Assembly (NCBI GenBank): GCA_963969495.1
Contig: OZ018335.1
Coordinates: forward strand, 89,128,440 to 89,192,439
Length of the DNA stretch: 64,000 bases
Source of the DNA: Ceratothoa steindachneri
Taxonomy: Eukaryota; Arthropoda; Malacostraca; Isopoda; Cymothoidae
Reading direction: 5' to 3'
The notes under the pieces are model-generated. The model was not told where the DNA came from, ran no database searches, and saw only the letters and a list, made by a program, of their open reading frames with translations. Shown here in pieces: positions 60,829-64,000 of the stretch; the stretch's first letter is position 1, and each line of letters starts with the position of its first letter. The translations under genes and the position numbers were made by a program.

Positions 60829-61430
60829 CAATAAAGAAGAAGCATTCTTCCGCTTACAGCGAATATTGCAAGAAAGAAGAAGTATTCTTCCGCTTACAGC
60901 GAATTAAGCAATAAGAAGAAGCATTCTTCCGCTTACAGCGAATTAAGCAATGAAGAAGAAGCATTCTTCCACTTACAGCGAATTAAGCAATAAAGAAGAA
61001 GCATTCTTCCACTTACAGCGAATTAAGCAATAAAGAAGAAGCATTCTTCCGCTTACACCAAATTAAGCAATAAAGAAGAAGCATTCTTCCACTTACAGCG
61101 AATTAAGCAATAAAGAAGAAGCATTCTTCCACTTACAGCGAATATTACAATAAAGAAGAAACATTCTTCCGCTTACAGCGAATTCAGAAATAAAAAAGAA
61201 ACATTCTTCCGCTTACAGCGAATTAAGAAATAAAGAAGAAGTATTATTCCGCTTACAGCAAATATTGCAAGAAAGAAGAAGTATTCTTCCGCTTACAGCG
61301 AATTAAGCAATAAAGAAGAAGTATTCTTCGGCTTACAGCGAATTAAGCAATAAAGAAGAAGCATTCTTCCGCTTACAGCGAATTAAACAATAAAGAAGAA
61401 GCATTCTTCCGCTTACAGCAAATTAAGCCA
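60829..61430. repeat. 40-bp minisatellite, about 15 units
   Basis: The unit is GAAGAAGCATTCTTCCGCTT followed by ACAGCGAATTAAGCAATAAA. Units are 85-100 percent alike. Each contains the small hairpin GAAGAA-GCA-TTCTTC. The final unit runs into AATTAAGCCACATGAG. Confidence 0.97.
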
Positions 61431-61883
61431 CATGAGGCGGGGAAAGTCAAGGTACGGAGTCGCGATTCGGGCGCTTTCACGGTGGGTATCACACGATGCA
61501 GATACACGTGGTTCGGATCCCACGTTGATTAGTAGGTCCTCCAATGAGAAATAAAAGGTATCTTAAAGGTGAAGATTGATGGTAGAACCCGTATCATTTT
61601 TTCTTTACACCTTTTATTAGAATAATAGAAAATACGAATGGAAATAAATATCCATTAGTATGTAGATGTAAAATTTCAGGACGTCTACACATGTACACAG
61701 TCGCCTAACTCTCATCAGCCAGGCATTCTCATATTTGTTTGCTCGAACTATACACCACATCTTTTCACTTCTCCTAATTTCAACATATTCTGTATAACCC
61801 TTTTTTACAGGCATCTTCTGGTGGAGCCAACCTTGATTTTCGACATTGTTAATAAGTAAATACAAAATGGCAGGTTTTAAATA

Positions 61884-62109
61884 CAGGGTGTCCCGCAAGT
61901 AACTGCCACTGCGAGGATAAATCCCTGTTCATCTAAGCTCAAGAATCACAGCAGCAACAGCCGATCCTGCTGGATGCGAGGGGGAAATAAACACGGCCAT
62001 CTCACGACGCCCCTCGACGAGTGGATCACCCGACTGAATATTTGTATAAGACCCGATGATCAGCACTTCGAAAAAAAACCTCTAAACGTCAGCTTTTCAG
62101 GACACCCTG
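61884..62109. mobile_element. MITE with CAGGGTGTCC ends and TA target duplication
   Basis: The left end is CAGGGTGTCCCGCAAGT and the reversed right end is CAGGGTGTCCTGAAAAGC, a ten-base perfect match. TA flanks both sides (61882-61883, 62110-62111), as for Tc1/mariner-type transposition. It is 226 bp long with no open frame. Elements with this terminus are familiar in arthropod genomes. Confidence 0.88.
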
Positions 62110-62111
62110 TA

Positions 62112-62670
62112 GAAATCTAACTGTAAAACATACACGTTTACATCGAATCGCAGAGGACAAAACTCCCTTCGTCCCATTCAGCCGAGGATCAGATTCCCAT
62201 AATTTTAGCACACAGGAATAACTGAAAATATAACTCATCTGATGGAACCGCCCTAGACCATCTTCATCAATGGCTTCCTACAAATGTACCTATTGCAGAG
62301 TAGGTCTGAATAGGCAGCCGTACTCCAAAATTGTGCAAGAATGGTAAATGGAAAAGTCAATTTATCAAAATGTGAGGTTTTCATGTTTTTACCTCCATAG
62401 AAATGACCTGGGACGATACCCGATTTGGTCCAGGTCAATTTTTCGACTAGGATAATCTATTGCAAACATTTCCCATAAGGTCACATTCTCCCACGTATTT
62501 ACGCTCCTATTTTTCTACAAATACAAACTCGTGTACATAAAAGATCCCCAAATACGCCACACGAAGTCACATTAATTCGAAGGCTCAGGTTACAAAACTT
62601 GAACTGGAGAAACTCCACCGAATTCAAAACCTAAACAGCAGTAAAACAAAAAACCCCGCTACAATTCAAT
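62112..62670. other. No gene recognised
   Basis: No motif in the short frames of either strand. Confidence 0.4.
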
Positions 62671-62702
62671 AAGTGGAACTGCTGCACCCAGCAGTTCCAC
62701 TT
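62671..62702. repeat. Perfect hairpin, 14-bp arms
   Basis: AAGTGGAACTGCTG and its exact reverse complement flank a four-base loop (CACC). No neighbouring gene suggests a role. Confidence 0.95.
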
Positions 62703-62785
62703 AATACGTCTTGAAGGAGAAAAATGGTTAAAATGGAAAGGTATGAAACAAAGCTCTGCGCTTCATACATCTTATTATAATGACC

Positions 62786-63112
62786 CTAGCGTGTATGTGT
62801 GGGTGCAAGTGTGTGTGTCTGTCCGTGTGTCCGTTTGTGATTTTTTTTAAAAAATATTGTGAAATGATTTGTTTCTTGCCCATTAATTTTTAATGTGTTG
62901 TGAAATAAAAAAAACTTTTCTCTCGCACACTTTCTTAATTTTGTGAGTGAGGCGAACAAGCGCCACAGGCATAGCAAAAAAAAACGCCCGTAGGGCTTCT
63001 CTTTAAATCGAGGGAACTCTACGCAAGAACAGGGATCGAGACGGTGAACAAACACCTTGCATTCGCGGAGTACAGGAATTTGGGGCAGCTCTCCTGCCAA
63101 GTACTGTAGACG
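62786..63112 (-). other. Unassigned open frame
   Basis: A minus-strand frame of over 100 codons (LAGELPQIPVLRECKVFVHR, LDPCSCVEFPRFKEKPYG...) with an acceptor-like ACAG just upstream (near 63105). Its last third is a low-complexity GT tract. The first 45 codons have coding-like composition but no family is recognised. Confidence 0.2.
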
Positions 63113-63784
63113 ACTTTCTCAGGCTATAAAACAGGGAGAGAAACAAGTCGTATATACCTCCAGCAAGGTCGGTGCCTCCACCGGCAATTTATAAGTAGCC
63201 CGAGACTACCACTTCGATCATGGGAACAAAAAATAACAAGGATAAGTGATCAGAACAGAAACATAGACTTTAACTAATTTATTCTCTGTACATATTTTTT
63301 GAATCGATGGATTTATTTACTTTTATTATTTACTCCTGTATCATATATAGTAATTCATTTTTTCTTTTTATTACTTAGCTATTTTTAGACACCAATTTCA
63401 TAGTATTAAATGCCGACAATTTAAACAAATATAAATACTGAGATGGCTCGCTTCCTGGGCACACTTTCTGCTTCATCCTGTATTTAAATTTCCCCACCTT
63501 CCTTTCCCTGTTCCCTGTCCCATATCCCAGGAAACATGGAAGAAGTCTCTCACATTTCACCACCTTATAATAATAATAATAATAATTATAATATAAATAC
63601 GCATTAGAAAACTGACAAAAGGGAACATCAGGAATGATCAATTTCATCCATACATTTATCTTACTTTCTATCCAATCATATTTTTATCGTTATCTCTTTA
63701 ATTATCCTTTTTCTATCTATTATTTCTTATTTATCTAATTATCTATTTCAATTCAAATATGCTGCTCACCGTGAACGAGCTTCC

Positions 63785-64000
63785 CAAACACGATAATGAA
63801 CTTTGCATAAAAAGCAGAATGACAATTATTGGCAAGCCCAAGGGAAGAGGAGGTGGACCAGGAATAGTGTATAACTGTGTTTCGCTACCAACCAGTGAGC
63901 ATGGAACCCTACATACCGCAATGGGGTGATGTGCGGGAGAGATTGGCGGCTGTCCTTATGGATTGAAATATTTTTGTGTTCGATCTCGAAGGGATTCGAA
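63785..64000 (-). mobile_element. tRNA-derived SINE, copy 5 (partial at window edge)
   Basis: On the minus strand the tail reads TTGTCATTCTGCTTTTTATGC (63804-63825 region), parallel to TGTCATTCTGATCTTTATGTG of copy 3. Plus-strand CCAGTGAGCATGGAACCC (63892 on) parallels CCAGTAAGCATGGACCCC (3086 on) in copy 1. The head lies beyond the window. Confidence 0.55.

Noticed and set aside
60829..61430. CRISPR-like array of 40-bp units
   Set aside because: The whole 40-bp unit is conserved, with no variable spacers. It is an ordinary minisatellite.

Overview
The window looks like animal nuclear DNA, most likely from an arthropod. It is AT-rich and intron-dominated, with long (TA)n tracts and many families of decayed transposons. 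I cannot name the species. A crustacean would fit the mix of Tc1/mariner, Penelope-like, hAT and tRNA-SINE repeats, but this is inference only. Almost every long reading frame is either part of one split gene, a dead transposon, or a tandem repeat that happens to be open.

The one clear host gene is on the minus strand and spans at least 50671 down to 23737. It encodes a receptor tyrosine kinase of the Trk/MuSK/ROR group. In transcript order the exons are: a Ser/Thr-rich ectodomain with one EGF-like module (50671-49276), the transmembrane segment (45276-45053), the juxtamembrane region with an NPxY motif and glycine loop (35072-34889), the catalytic Lys exon with an unusual charged insertion (33965-33666), the hinge (31645-31524), the catalytic loop, DFG and activation loop (30141-29968), and the [10 protein letters not shown] exon (23895-23737). 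Splice phases agree at every junction I could check. The signal-peptide exon(s) and the last C-lobe exon(s) were not found.

The introns and flanks are filled with repeats. From left to right: Penelope-like (PLE) fragments cut by (TA)n (1.1-2.25 kb); a SINE family with five copies (3.0, 6.0, 19.5, 21.7 and 63.8 kb); a hammerhead-ribozyme-like PLE terminus (7.5 kb); a decayed APE-type non-LTR retrotransposon (8.5-12.5 kb, plus strand); a Tc1/mariner relic (16.3-17.3 kb); a LINE RT tail (22.3-22.7 kb); and a second, inverted copy of the non-LTR element (42.3-36.7 kb) split by a hAT element that itself carries another repeat. These are followed by a Tc1 element inside a 50/100-bp minisatellite (42.6-45.0 kb), a Tc1-like element with double inverted/direct-repeat ends (45.5-47.0 kb), a perfect 27-bp x 16 array (48.2-48.6 kb), a TIR element (56.0-56.7 kb), a mariner/LINE pair (59.4-60.1 kb), two more minisatellites (60.1-61.4 kb) and a 226-bp CAGGGTGTCC MITE (61.9-62.1 kb).

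No rRNA gene, intact tRNA gene, CRISPR array or operon is present. The most interesting items are the kinase with its atypical ectodomain and charged beta2-beta3 insert, the hammerhead-like RNA motif, the 100-bp higher-order array that ends next to a splice donor, and the identical 27-bp array.
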